DNA of 64,000 nucleotides, from NCBI RefSeq assembly GCF_000826545.1, contig NZ_CDME01000008.1, positions 806,001 to 870,000 on the forward strand, read 5' to 3'. Source of the DNA: Kibdelosporangium sp. MJ126-NF4. Lineage in GTDB: Bacteria; Actinomycetota; Actinomycetes; Mycobacteriales; Pseudonocardiaceae. A model generated the notes under the pieces. It was given only the letters and a program-made list of their open reading frames with translations, was not told the origin of the DNA and made no database searches. Position numbers and translations under genes: made by a program. Below are positions 23,793 to 31,321 of the stretch, piece by piece; positions within the stretch are counted from its first letter, which is position 1; every line of letters begins with the position of its first letter.

Positions 23793-24085
23793 TTTCTCCA
23801 GCAGCTCAACGACATACGCGACGAACTGGCGGACGCGGGAGTGCAGCTGGCCGGTGTCGGCGGCGCCGCCAACTACCAGGCACGGCACCTGATGGATCAT
23901 GGCATCGAGTTCCGCCGGGCTCGGCAGGGGGCCGCATCACCGGGCATCCCTTGCAGGCATCAAGTCTGGCCATTGTGGACACCGACGCCGCGATTCGTTT
24001 CCTGTACCGGGAAAAGACGCTCGGTGACTACCCGTCGATCGCGGACATCCGCGTGGCTGTCGATCGGCTCGCGACATCGCCGTAA
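23793..24085 (+). pseudogene. AhpC/TSA-like peroxiredoxin remnant
   Basis: Frame one: FLQQLNDIRDELADAGVQLA, GVGGAANYQARHLMDHGIEF. After a shift near 23930-23960: SSLAIVDTDAAIRFLYREKT, LGDYPSIADIRVAVDRLATS, then TAA at 24083-24085. The order matches the middle and end of thioredoxin-fold AhpC/TSA-like proteins (x-GV-x-hhhhV ... D-x-x-x-h-h-x-x-Y ... D-x-P-x). The redox Cys part is missing, removed by the same deletion that cut the DUF302 gene. Confidence 0.6.
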
Positions 24086-24320
24086 ATCCTGATCGCGACG
24101 CACGGTCGGCCGCGGCGATGGTGCGGCCGGGCCGGAACCTTGTGTCACCAAGCTGCCGATGGTCTGGACGAACAGACTGGGCGGCTACCTCGGGAGTCGG
24201 CGTTGAGGCCGTTCCCGACCATGGCGACCGTAAGCACGCCTGGTCGTCGCGGACATGCTCGGGCATGCCTTCCTTGACCAGATCCGCTGCTACGCCTTGC
24301 CCACCGCCGACGGCCGCGAG

Positions 24321-24410
24321 CTACCGCCGACGGCGGAAACGGCGGTTCGCCAACCATGCCACGGTGATCGAGCCGACGAGGCAGAGCACCGCGAGCAGCG
24401 CTTCGAGCAT
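24321..24410 (-). CDS. 29-residue single-pass membrane microprotein
   Basis: ATG at 24410 has a strong GGAGG site 7 nt before it, overlapping the stop of the gene upstream. The peptide MLEALLAVLCLVGSITVAWL is followed by ANRRFRRRR: one membrane helix with a basic tail. Translational coupling to the 24422-24949 membrane protein is likely, so it may be a subunit or regulator of it. Too short for family assignment. Confidence 0.55.
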   Translation of the reverse strand: MLEALLAVLCLVGSITVAWLANRRFRRRR

Positions 24411-24421
24411 GTGAGGTCCTC

Positions 24422-24949
24422 CTATCCGCGGTTATCGCCATCGGGCGGCGTGGCCAGGCCTGCGTCCGACGCGGTGAGTCGCCGGCGTCGGGCGTGGCGT
24501 TCCAGGACGTCGATGACCGAGTTCGGGCAGGCAACCCGGTCGGATCGGCGCAGCAGCCAGTTGCCGATCACGGTGCCCTCACAGTCCGGGTCGCCCTTGA
24601 GAGCGGAGAGCACCAGCAGCAGCGCGATCATCAGCATCGCCGCCGGCCTGGTCGGAGGGAACACGGCCGCCGCCACGACCGGGATACCGATACCGGCCAC
24701 GGCGAACGGCCCCACCCACGGCGACGACCCCCGACGCCACCGCGCGTATGCCGCCTGTGCGGCGACGAGAATGGCAGGAAACCCCACCAGACCGAGGAGG
24801 TGCTGCCACCACGCCGGTGTGCCTCCCCGGTACACACCCCACGCCAGGAGGGCCGCCAGCAACACCCGGTAAGTCGTACCGACCGGCCCGATCCTTCGCC
24901 CGCCGGCCCAGCGCACCTCATCCGAAGCGTCCGTCCGCACCCTGACCAT
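24422..24949 (-). CDS. Four-helix membrane protein next to merR
   Basis: 175 aa with hydrophobic segments near residues 27-42, 50-66, 80-98 and 100-115, then a conserved-looking tail with GDPDCEGTVIGNWLLRR and VACPNSVIDVLERHARR. I do not recognise the family. Two Cys (DPDC and ACP) could bind a metal or form a disulfide. Its promoter has a MerR-type 19-20 bp spacer and is shared with the divergent mercury-type MerR gene, so a metal-stress role is inferred. The start is 6 nt from the -10 box, giving a near-leaderless mRNA. Confidence 0.6.
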   Translation of the reverse strand: MVRVRTDASDEVRWAGGRRIGPVGTTYRVLLAALLAWGVYRGGTPAWWQHLLGLVGFPAILVAAQAAYARWRRGSSPWVGPFAVAGIGIPVVAAAVFPPTRPAAMLMIALLLVLSALKGDPDCEGTVIGNWLLRRSDRVACPNSVIDVLERHARRRRLTASDAGLATPPDGDNRG

Positions 24950-24955
24950 GCGCGT

Positions 24956-24987
24956 AGGCTAAGGCTTGCACCCACCTACAAGGTCAA
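24956..24987 (-). promoter_or_regulatory. MerR-type promoter for the membrane-protein gene
   Basis: In the minus sense a -35 TTGACC (24982-24987) and a -10 TAGCCT (24956-24961) are 20 bp apart (19 to the alternative TTAGCC). This is the long spacer used by MerR activators. The spacer holds partial dyad arms CTTGACC and GTGCAAG. Confidence 0.6.
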
Positions 24988-25006
24988 GCCCGATAGGCAG
25001 TGCGAA

Positions 25007-25501
25007 ATGACCGACCACACCCTTCGTGACGACAACCGCGAAACGCTCCGGATCGGCGAGGTGGCCGCGCAAGCGGGCGTCAACACCCAGACGCTGCGCT
25101 ACTACGAACGTGAGGGTCTGTTGCCGCCGCCCCGGCGGCAGCGTTCCGGCTACCGGGTCTACCCGCCGGAGGCCGTCCAGGCCGTACGTTTCATCAAGCA
25201 CGCGCAGGGACTCGGGTTCACTCTCGGCGAGATCATGGTCCTGCGGCGGTGGGAGGACGGCACGGCCGACCACTGCGCGCAGGTACGGGACCTGACATTG
25301 CGGCGGATCGCCGACACCGAGCGAGCTATCGCCCGTCTTCAGGCGGTCCGGGGGTCGTTGCGACAGTTGGTCGCCGAGTGCGAACCAGCACTGTCCTCCG
25401 ACGCCCGCTGCCCGTTGTCCCGCGCCATCGACGACAGTACCCGCTGGTCGATGCCGTTGAGCCAGGTCGAATGCCCACACCTGCCTACCGCGTCGTGCTG
25501 A
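25007..25501 (+). CDS. MerR family, mercury-type heavy metal sensor
   Basis: 164 aa from ATG 25007. HTH: LRIGEVAAQAGVNTQTLRYY, then EREGLLPPPRRQRSGYRVYP. The effector region has ADHCAQVRDL, then LVAECEP and DARCPLSRAI, i.e. the three Cys spaced as in MerR for Hg(II). It should activate the divergent promoter when bound to metal. No merA or merT is present in the window, so the target is probably the membrane protein on its left. The stop lies 5 bp from the broken MFS gene on the other strand. Confidence 0.85.
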   Translation: MTDHTLRDDNRETLRIGEVAAQAGVNTQTLRYYEREGLLPPPRRQRSGYRVYPPEAVQAVRFIKHAQGLGFTLGEIMVLRRWEDGTADHCAQVRDLTLRRIADTERAIARLQAVRGSLRQLVAECEPALSSDARCPLSRAIDDSTRWSMPLSQVECPHLPTASC

Positions 25502-25506
25502 CCTGG

Positions 25507-25986
25507 CTACCCGCGGGACGCGCGGGAGAACTCGAAGAGGTGACGGATCCCGAGCCCCACCCCGGTACTGACGGTGCCGCCGGCCAGTCCGGCGTCCGTC
25601 CACACCGAGTTGGCCGACACGAGCCGGTCACCGGTCACCACGTGCGGCAGGGCCGCCAACGCGGGCGCGCTGTGCAGCCGTCCGATGCTCACCGCCGCCA
25701 GCGCGGCGGTGAGCATCGGCCCGGTCGGACCCGTGACCACCAGCAAGGTCGCCGCGGCCACAACGACGACGGCGCGCACCAGATTGCCCAGCGCGAGCAC
25801 ACGGGTCCGGCGCCATCGATCGAACAGGGGCCCGGTGAACGGCCCGATCACGCTGTAGGGCAGCAACAGCACCGCTCGTCCCGCGCGAGGTCGCACACAA
25901 AGTTGGGCCACCGTCGGCACGTCATCTGCTGAGCCCGGCGGCATGCGCGGCCAACAGGCTGGGGGTGACGCGTTTGATGATGTCAC
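25507..25986 (-). pseudogene. MFS transporter fragment
   Basis: The minus strand has AVLLLPYSVIGPFTGPLFDR, RTRVLALGNLVRAVVVVAAA and LPHVVTGDRLVSANSVWTDA, three to four helices of an MFS_3-type exporter (motif A GPLFDRWRRTRVL). The part before (residues 1-33) does not look like helix 1, and the protein stops after SRASRG where eight more helices are expected. It is truncated at both ends. Confidence 0.72.
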
Positions 25987-26352
25987 GCACGTATCCGGTG
26001 GTTTCCAGGCCCGTGGTCAGGGCGGCACGGGCGACCGCGCCACAGGAGTCGTGACGCCGAGTTCGTCGGCGTGTACCAGCGCCGCCGGTCAGCTCGATGC
26101 TCCGCGCGCGTACTTCACGGCTCGCGCGTTAACCGCTCGACGACTGCGCGGTGGCCGTCGTCGACGTACTGCGCGCACGGCACACGAGCCACCAGCACGG
26201 CTCGGTGTACTGGTCGGTCACAGCCTCGGCTACCTCAGTCCCGCCACCGTCGAAACCCATGCCGAGATGGCCTACCTGTCATCTCTCAACAACCCTGTCC
26301 GTCAAACAGGGGTCAACTCAGTTCGATCTTCCGTAAGTTCGACGGAGTGACA
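25987..26352. other. Region without an intact gene; possible IS3 trace
   Basis: About 365 bp. Near 26205-26245 one plus frame reads HSLGYLSPATVE, which resembles the HSALGYxSPxxxE end of IS3-type transposases, but nothing before it matches. I treat this as a weak hint of an eroded insertion sequence. Confidence 0.3.
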
Positions 26353-26991
26353 GTGACTCCATCGGCTAACAGGCCTGTCGCCCGGTTGCGGCAGATCGGC
26401 GCAGGTGTGTGGATCCTCGCGGCTGTACTGGCGAGCGTCGGCTCTTTCATGCCGTTACTCGAACAGGGCAGAGGCAGGTCGCGCCCAACGGTCGCACTGA
26501 CCTTGTGGGGCATCGGCGGCAACGACAGCCCCATCGATGTCTTTCCTCCGATGGGGATTCCCGTGGTGTTCAGCGCCGTCGTGCTGGTGGTCGCGGCACT
26601 GTTGGGGCTGGCGTCGACAGGGCAATCCCCAGCGTCCGGGGCGGTGCTGGCGACCAGGCTGATCGGGACGGGTGGCGCCGGTTTGCTCGTCGGTTCGCTC
26701 GCTCAGGTCTTTCTTGTCCACGTGGTGGCCAAAGGGCCGTTTGGTGAGGATCCACAGTTCGTGGACGCTGGTTATGGGTCGTCGATCGGCGTCGGCGTTT
26801 GGGTGCTGATGGTGTCCGGCCTGCTCGCCATCGCGGCCGTGATCCTGATGCTCGTGCCGATGATGGCCAAGCGAAGTGAGGAACTGGCGACACCAGCGAT
26901 GGGCATCCCCGTGGTCAGGGTTCTCGAACCCGTGTACGACGAGCAACCAGCCACGGAAGCCGAGCAACGGCCTACGGACCCAACGCAGTAG
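26353..26991 (+). CDS. Four-helix membrane protein of unknown function
   Basis: 212 aa from GTG 26353 (GGAG 5 nt before it; GTG 26347 is an alternative). Helices near residues 13-32, 70-90, 104-122 and 145-170. The loop between helices 1 and 2 (LEQGRGRSRPTVALTLWGIG) faces the other side from the tail, which is Pro/Glu-rich (PVYDEQPATEAEQRPTDPTQ) and probably cytosolic. I do not recognise the family. It has no operon partner. Confidence 0.55.
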   Translation: MTPSANRPVARLRQIGAGVWILAAVLASVGSFMPLLEQGRGRSRPTVALTLWGIGGNDSPIDVFPPMGIPVVFSAVVLVVAALLGLASTGQSPASGAVLATRLIGTGGAGLLVGSLAQVFLVHVVAKGPFGEDPQFVDAGYGSSIGVGVWVLMVSGLLAIAAVILMLVPMMAKRSEELATPAMGIPVVRVLEPVYDEQPATEAEQRPTDPTQ

Positions 26992-27133
26992 ACCATCGCG
27001 CTCGACCGACGACGTGGAACGGTGCGGTCGCATCCAACGTGGTCGCCTCTGTGGGAAGTCCAGCGTCCAACCCCCGTGGCTGCTGATCTTCGTGAGCGAA
27101 CAGTATGCCGCGATGGGTTGTGGTCGTGGATGC

Positions 27134-28303
27134 CTAGGCGCCGTTGCGCCTCTGGTAGACGAGGCGGGCGATGGGTACGGCGGTGCGGATGATCAGTGGC
27201 CCGGTGACAGCGAGAACGAGGACGTAGGCGGCTGCGAGTGGGCCGAGGTCGGGGTGTACACCGGCGGTGACGGCCAGCCCGGCGATGACGATGTTGAACT
27301 CGCCTCGGGGAATCAGTGCGGCGCCGGTGCGGACGCGCCCGATCGGTCCGATCTTGGCGCGGTGGGCGGCGAACCAGCCGGTGGCGAATTTGGTGATGAT
27401 GCCGACGGCGGCGAGGAGCAGGGCGATGCCCGCGACTGGAGGAAGGTCCGCCGGATTGGTGCGTAGGCCGAAGAAGACGAAGAACACCGCGGCGAACAGA
27501 TCACGGAGCGGGGCGATCAGCGTGTGGGCGGTGTGGGCGAGCGGACCGGAGAGGGCGACGCCGACGAGGAAGGCGCCGACAGCGGCGGAGACCTGCAGGT
27601 GCTGGGCCACGCCCGCGAGGAGCAGGGTCACTCCGAGAACCTTGAGCAGGACCACTTCCTCGCTGGGGCTGGCCAGGAACGACTCCACTCGGCGGCCGAA
27701 GCGCAGCGCGATGATCAATACGACGGTCACGGTCACGGCGGCCACAGCGATGGTGACGGCGACGTCGAGAGGTCCGGTACCGGCCAGCAGGGCGGCGAGG
27801 ACCGGCAGGTACGCGATCATGGCAAGGTCTTCCAAAACCAGCAGGGACAACACGATCGGAGTCTCACGATTGCCGAGCCAGCCCAGGTCACTGAGAACTT
27901 TCGCGGTGATGCCCGAGGAGGTGACATAGGTGACCCCGCCCAGGACAATGGCGGCTGTCGGTCCCCAGCCGAGCAAGAACCCGATCGCCACTCCTGGTGC
28001 CGCGTTGAGCACCAGGTCCAGGAGCCCCACCGGGGCGGAGTGGCGCAAGGTGGTGACCAGTTCGCTGGCGGTGTACTCCAGACCCAGTGAGAACAGCAGC
28101 AGGATCACGCCGATCTCAGCACCTGCGGAGACGAAGTCCTCACTGGTCGCGAGCGGAACGAGCCCGCCCTGGCCGAATGCCAGACCCGCCAGCAGGTACA
28201 GCGGGATGGGCGAGAGTCCAAGCCTGACCGAGAGCGCGCCCAGCAGTCCCAGCGCGAGGATGATCGCGCCCAGTTCCACCAGCAGCAGTGAGCTCCCGTG
28301 CAT
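27134..28303 (-). CDS. khtU: Cation:proton antiporter KhtU/KefB-like
   Basis: 389 aa, 12-13 helices, Na_H_Exchanger (CPA2) family. Signature stretches: LYLLAGLAFGQGGLVPLATS, GVTYVTSSGITAKVLSDLGW (discontinuous helix region), LLVLEDLAMIAYLPVLAALL (the Asp of the ion site) and the late GEFNIVIAGLAV. Partner of the RCK-C protein encoded 6 bp upstream, as in Bacillus KhtTU, which expels K+ for H+ and is gated by c-di-AMP or pH. It should protect against high K+ or alkali. Complete. Confidence 0.85.
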   Translation of the reverse strand: MHGSSLLLVELGAIILALGLLGALSVRLGLSPIPLYLLAGLAFGQGGLVPLATSEDFVSAGAEIGVILLLFSLGLEYTASELVTTLRHSAPVGLLDLVLNAAPGVAIGFLLGWGPTAAIVLGGVTYVTSSGITAKVLSDLGWLGNRETPIVLSLLVLEDLAMIAYLPVLAALLAGTGPLDVAVTIAVAAVTVTVVLIIALRFGRRVESFLASPSEEVVLLKVLGVTLLLAGVAQHLQVSAAVGAFLVGVALSGPLAHTAHTLIAPLRDLFAAVFFVFFGLRTNPADLPPVAGIALLLAAVGIITKFATGWFAAHRAKIGPIGRVRTGAALIPRGEFNIVIAGLAVTAGVHPDLGPLAAAYVLVLAVTGPLIIRTAVPIARLVYQRRNGA

Positions 28304-28309
28304 CGCCGA

Positions 28310-28792
28310 TCAACCGTCGTTCAGGATCTCGGTCACCGCCGTTGTTCCATCGGCGGTGCCGACAACCACCACGATGTCACCCTCGTGGAACAGGAAATCC
28401 GGCCGTGGACTGGCTATCACGCCGCCTGCGCGGACGACCGCGACGATCGACGCGCCGGTCCGGGACCGCGCCTGGGTCTCACCGAGAGTCCGCCCGTCGA
28501 ACGGGGACCCAGCGGTGATGGCGATCTGTTCTGACGTCAGTCCTTCCACCTGTCGGCCCAGTTCGGCCAGTCGCTCCTCCACTCGGCTGGTGCCCAGTAA
28601 GTCGGCCAGGCCGTTGGCCTCTTCCCGGGTCAGTGACAGGGTCTCGGTGGGAGTGTCGGGATCGTTGCGTCCGTAGACGACCAGATCGCGGCGGCCGGAT
28701 CGGTGCGAGATCACCGCTACCTGGCGCCCGCGTTCGCTGGTGAACGTGTGACGTAGCCCGATGCCTGGAAGCGTGGTCCGCTCGACATCCAC
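28310..28792 (-). CDS. khtT: KhtT-like TrkA-C regulatory subunit
   Basis: 160 aa. The N-terminal half (DVERTTLPGIGLRHTFTSER, RRDLVVYGRNDPDTP) is the KhtT-specific domain; the C-terminal half is RCK-C/TrkA_C: EQIAITAGSPFDGRTLGETQ, then GASIVAVVRAGGVI, PDFLFHEGDIVVVVGTADG. In KhtT this domain binds c-di-AMP and controls the membrane subunit. It is the first gene of the pair, and the 6-bp gap shows a single operon. Confidence 0.85.
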   Translation of the reverse strand: MDVERTTLPGIGLRHTFTSERGRQVAVISHRSGRRDLVVYGRNDPDTPTETLSLTREEANGLADLLGTSRVEERLAELGRQVEGLTSEQIAITAGSPFDGRTLGETQARSRTGASIVAVVRAGGVIASPRPDFLFHEGDIVVVVGTADGTTAVTEILNDG

Positions 28793-28900
28793 GTCGATAC
28801 TCCCTTGGCCGCTGATTCCGTTGGCATCGGAAGCGTAGCCAGCAACACCCAGGGGTGTCAGATCGTGGCCGCCATCCCGTGGCGTGCGAGCTTGTCCGAA

Positions 28901-29635
28901 CTATGCGTTGGCGCGGATGAACCTGCGATACAGCGGCCACACGAGTACAGCGTGGTAGGCGGCGCCGCCGAGGAGGTAGGGCCACCAGGTGGCGCCGTCG
29001 CTCAAGGCCAGGAACGCCTGGGCGGGCCAGTAGGTGGGCAGTATGCCGAAGGCCAGCTGCCAGTCGGAGTCGATGAACGCGGGCAGCAGCGGTAGTCCGG
29101 CGACGACGATGCCGAGGGCGCGGATGGCCGCGACTCCTTCGACCTTGTTCTTGGCGGCTGCCAGGATGGTCAGTGCGATCACGACTGCGGACAGGCCGGT
29201 CAGCGCGCCTATCGGAACCAGACCAAGCACTAGGCGAAGGGGCTGGAGACCGCTGGCGGTGATGGTGCCGACGACGTAGAGCGTCGTGAGTGCGACCGCG
29301 ATGATGGCGCGGTAGTGGATGTAGCGGCTCAGGGATGCCGGGGTGATGCGTACGGCGGCCAGGGTGTGGTTGTCGCGTTCTTCCAGTACGACGAGTGCGG
29401 TGACGCCGCCGACGATGATCGCGCTGGTGAGCAGCAGAAAACCGACGAGGATCAGTGGGTGGTACGGGGTGAGGTCGAACTGGTGGTCTTCGGCGAGCAT
29501 GCGGGTCACCGGTGGGGTGCCGAAGCGTACTGCGGCGATCCAGACGAGTGGTGCCAGGACCATGCCCGCCAGTAGGGAGTCGCGGCCGACGCCGCGCAGG
29601 TCGTTGCGGCCGAACGCGGCGAACGCGTGTGCCAT
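28901..29635 (-). CDS. ABC transporter permease, subunit 2
   Basis: 244 aa with six helices. The start ATG at 29635 is just after the end of the first permease. The pattern NDLRGVGRDSLLAGMVLAPL and the fold resemble fluoroquinolone-export-type ABC-2 permeases, where two unlike permeases work with one ATPase. Last gene of the three-gene operon 31207-28901. Substrate unknown; drug or lipid export is inferred. Confidence 0.8.
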   Translation of the reverse strand: MAHAFAAFGRNDLRGVGRDSLLAGMVLAPLVWIAAVRFGTPPVTRMLAEDHQFDLTPYHPLILVGFLLLTSAIIVGGVTALVVLEERDNHTLAAVRITPASLSRYIHYRAIIAVALTTLYVVGTITASGLQPLRLVLGLVPIGALTGLSAVVIALTILAAAKNKVEGVAAIRALGIVVAGLPLLPAFIDSDWQLAFGILPTYWPAQAFLALSDGATWWPYLLGGAAYHAVLVWPLYRRFIRANA

Positions 29636-29636
29636 G

Positions 29637-30347
29637 TCAGGCTCCTCCGGTCTTGGCGATGAGGTACTTGGTGAACATGCGTTTGGCCAGCAGCCACATT
29701 CCCGCTGCGAACAGAACCGGGTACAGCGCTCCATAGGCGTACTGCCATGCGGAGAGGGTCTTCTGGTCGAAGGCGGCGCCGAGGTACAGCAGCGGTCCGT
29801 GGGTGGGAACGAGGTAGAGCCAGGGTGTTTCCCACAGACCCGAGTAGTGCAGGATCGGCAGGTTGAACACCGCGATCGGGACAACCGCGGGCATGAACCA
29901 GTCGCTGACGGATGTGAAGGGCAGCGCGGAGAGGAATCCGAGCAGGAGCATCAGCACCGTGCCCAGCGTCGCGCCAAGGATGAGCAGGAGCAAGTCGTAG
30001 TGCACGCCGTGGGTCGTGGTGGCCACGAATACTGCCAGCAGTACCGACAGTGTGGTCAGGGTGAGCACTTTGGACGCCAGGTATTCATGGAAGCGCAACG
30101 GCGTCGCGACGAGGGCGTCGAGGGTACGTTCGCCTTTCTCGAAGAAGGCCGCTGCGGCGGCGAAGAAGAACCCGACGATCATCAGGTCGCCGAGGATCAC
30201 GTATGGTTCGGCTGTCGAGCGTAGATCGCTCGGCATCGGCAGCAGCAGGGCGAGCCAGAGCACGCCCGAGAAGACGGCGGCGTGCAGGAATTTGTAGCGG
30301 TGCTGCAGGGTGAGTTCCAGTCGGAGCGCCGTAGTCAGTCTGCTCAT
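29637..30347 (-). CDS. ABC transporter permease, subunit 1
   Basis: 236 aa, six helices. Starts RLTTALRLELTLQHRYKFLH; helix 2 region contains VILGDLMIVGFFFAAAAAFF followed by EKGERTLDALVATPLRFHEY, the conserved coupling loop of ABC-2 exporters. The ATG overlaps the stop of the ATPase (ATGA). Partner of the permease downstream. Confidence 0.83.
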   Translation of the reverse strand: MSRLTTALRLELTLQHRYKFLHAAVFSGVLWLALLLPMPSDLRSTAEPYVILGDLMIVGFFFAAAAAFFEKGERTLDALVATPLRFHEYLASKVLTLTTLSVLLAVFVATTTHGVHYDLLLLILGATLGTVLMLLLGFLSALPFTSVSDWFMPAVVPIAVFNLPILHYSGLWETPWLYLVPTHGPLLYLGAAFDQKTLSAWQYAYGALYPVLFAAGMWLLAKRMFTKYLIAKTGGA

Positions 30348-31207
30348 GCCAGGCTCCGGCCGGTGGCTTCGACGAAGACGTCGTCGAGGGTGGCTTCTTT
30401 GCTGTGCATGGTTTCCACGTGTTCGGTGCGCAGCAGGTGCAGGAAATCGGGGTTGTCGGCGAGTCCGTCGAGCGGGAAGTCCTTGCCCACCAGTGTGTCG
30501 GCGCTGGTGCGGTACTCGACGTGGACCTGTCGCCGACTGCGGGCGACCTTCAGCTCGCGTGGCGGGCCGAGTACCACGATACTGCCGTCGACCACGAACG
30601 CGACCCGGTCGCAGAGCTGGTCGGCGGTGGCCATGTCGTGTGTGGTCAGGAAGATCGTCTTGCCGCGGGCTTTCTCGCGCAGCACGATGTCTTTGACCTT
30701 GCGTGCGTTGACGGGGTCGAGACCGGACGTGGGCTCGTCGAGGAACAACAGGTCCGGGTCGTGGAGTAGGGCTCGGATGAACATCAGGCGCATCTGCATT
30801 CCCTTGGAGAACTTGCCGACGCGCGTGTGGGCGTCCTCGGCGAGCCCGACGGAGTCAAGCAGCACCATCGGGTCCGCAGTGGTCTTGTCGTAGAGCGATG
30901 CGAAGAACTCCAGGTTCTCCACGGCAGTGAGTTTCTGGTAGTGGTTGGGCAGTTCGAACGACACGCCGACGCGCTGGTAGTAGTCCTGTCCCCAGTCGGC
31001 GGGATCTTTGCCCCAGACCGACACCGTGCCGCCGTGCCCGGTCAGCAGGCCGATGAGGATCTTCTGGGTGGTCGACTTCCCCGCGCCGCTCGGGCCGAGG
31101 AAGCCGAAGATCTCGCCCTTGCCGACGGTGAGGTCCATGCCGCGCACGGCGGGTTCGGCACCGCCGGGGTAGGTGAAGGTGAGGTTGTCGACCTCGATGA
31201 CGGTCAT
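30344..31207 (-). CDS. ABC transporter ATP-binding protein
   Basis: 287 aa. Walker A GPSGAGKST, Q-loop region VGVSFELPNHYQK, signature FSKGMQMR (a KGM variant of LSGGQ), Walker B LLFLDEPTSGLD and the switch His in LTTHDM. It powers the two permeases encoded downstream. A 35-nt block upstream (31227-31261) is nearly identical to the block before the GbsR/MarR gene at 46341, so that regulator is the likely controller. Confidence 0.9.
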   Translation of the reverse strand: MTVIEVDNLTFTYPGGAEPAVRGMDLTVGKGEIFGFLGPSGAGKSTTQKILIGLLTGHGGTVSVWGKDPADWGQDYYQRVGVSFELPNHYQKLTAVENLEFFASLYDKTTADPMVLLDSVGLAEDAHTRVGKFSKGMQMRLMFIRALLHDPDLLFLDEPTSGLDPVNARKVKDIVLREKARGKTIFLTTHDMATADQLCDRVAFVVDGSIVVLGPPRELKVARSRRQVHVEYRTSADTLVGKDFPLDGLADNPDFLHLLRTEHVETMHSKEATLDDVFVEATGRSLA

Positions 31208-31226
31208 GATCTTAATGTACTGAGTT

Positions 31227-31261
31227 TTCGCAGTTTTGCGAAGATTCGATATTGTTAAGAT
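31227..31261. promoter_or_regulatory. Probable GbsR/MarR operator before the ABC operon
   Basis: 35 nt, 30 of them identical to 46279-46313. It contains a perfect inverted repeat TTCGCA-N4-TGCGAA (31227-31242) and a CGAAGATTCG half-palindrome. It ends 20 bp from the ABC start codon. The same strand orientation is kept as at 46279, although the genes point in opposite directions. Confidence 0.65.
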
Positions 31262-31321
31262 CTCGTCAGGATTCGGGGCGGCGGCTCCCGCTGACCGCGA
31301 CTCATGCGGGCACGACGGTGT

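Noticed and set aside
24300..24340. ACCGCCGACGG repeats as a CRISPR-like array
   Set aside because: Only two short imperfect units with no spacers; part of the microprotein's Arg tail.
26150..26350. IS3 transposase gene
   Set aside because: Only a dozen residues fit; kept as a weak hint in the region note.
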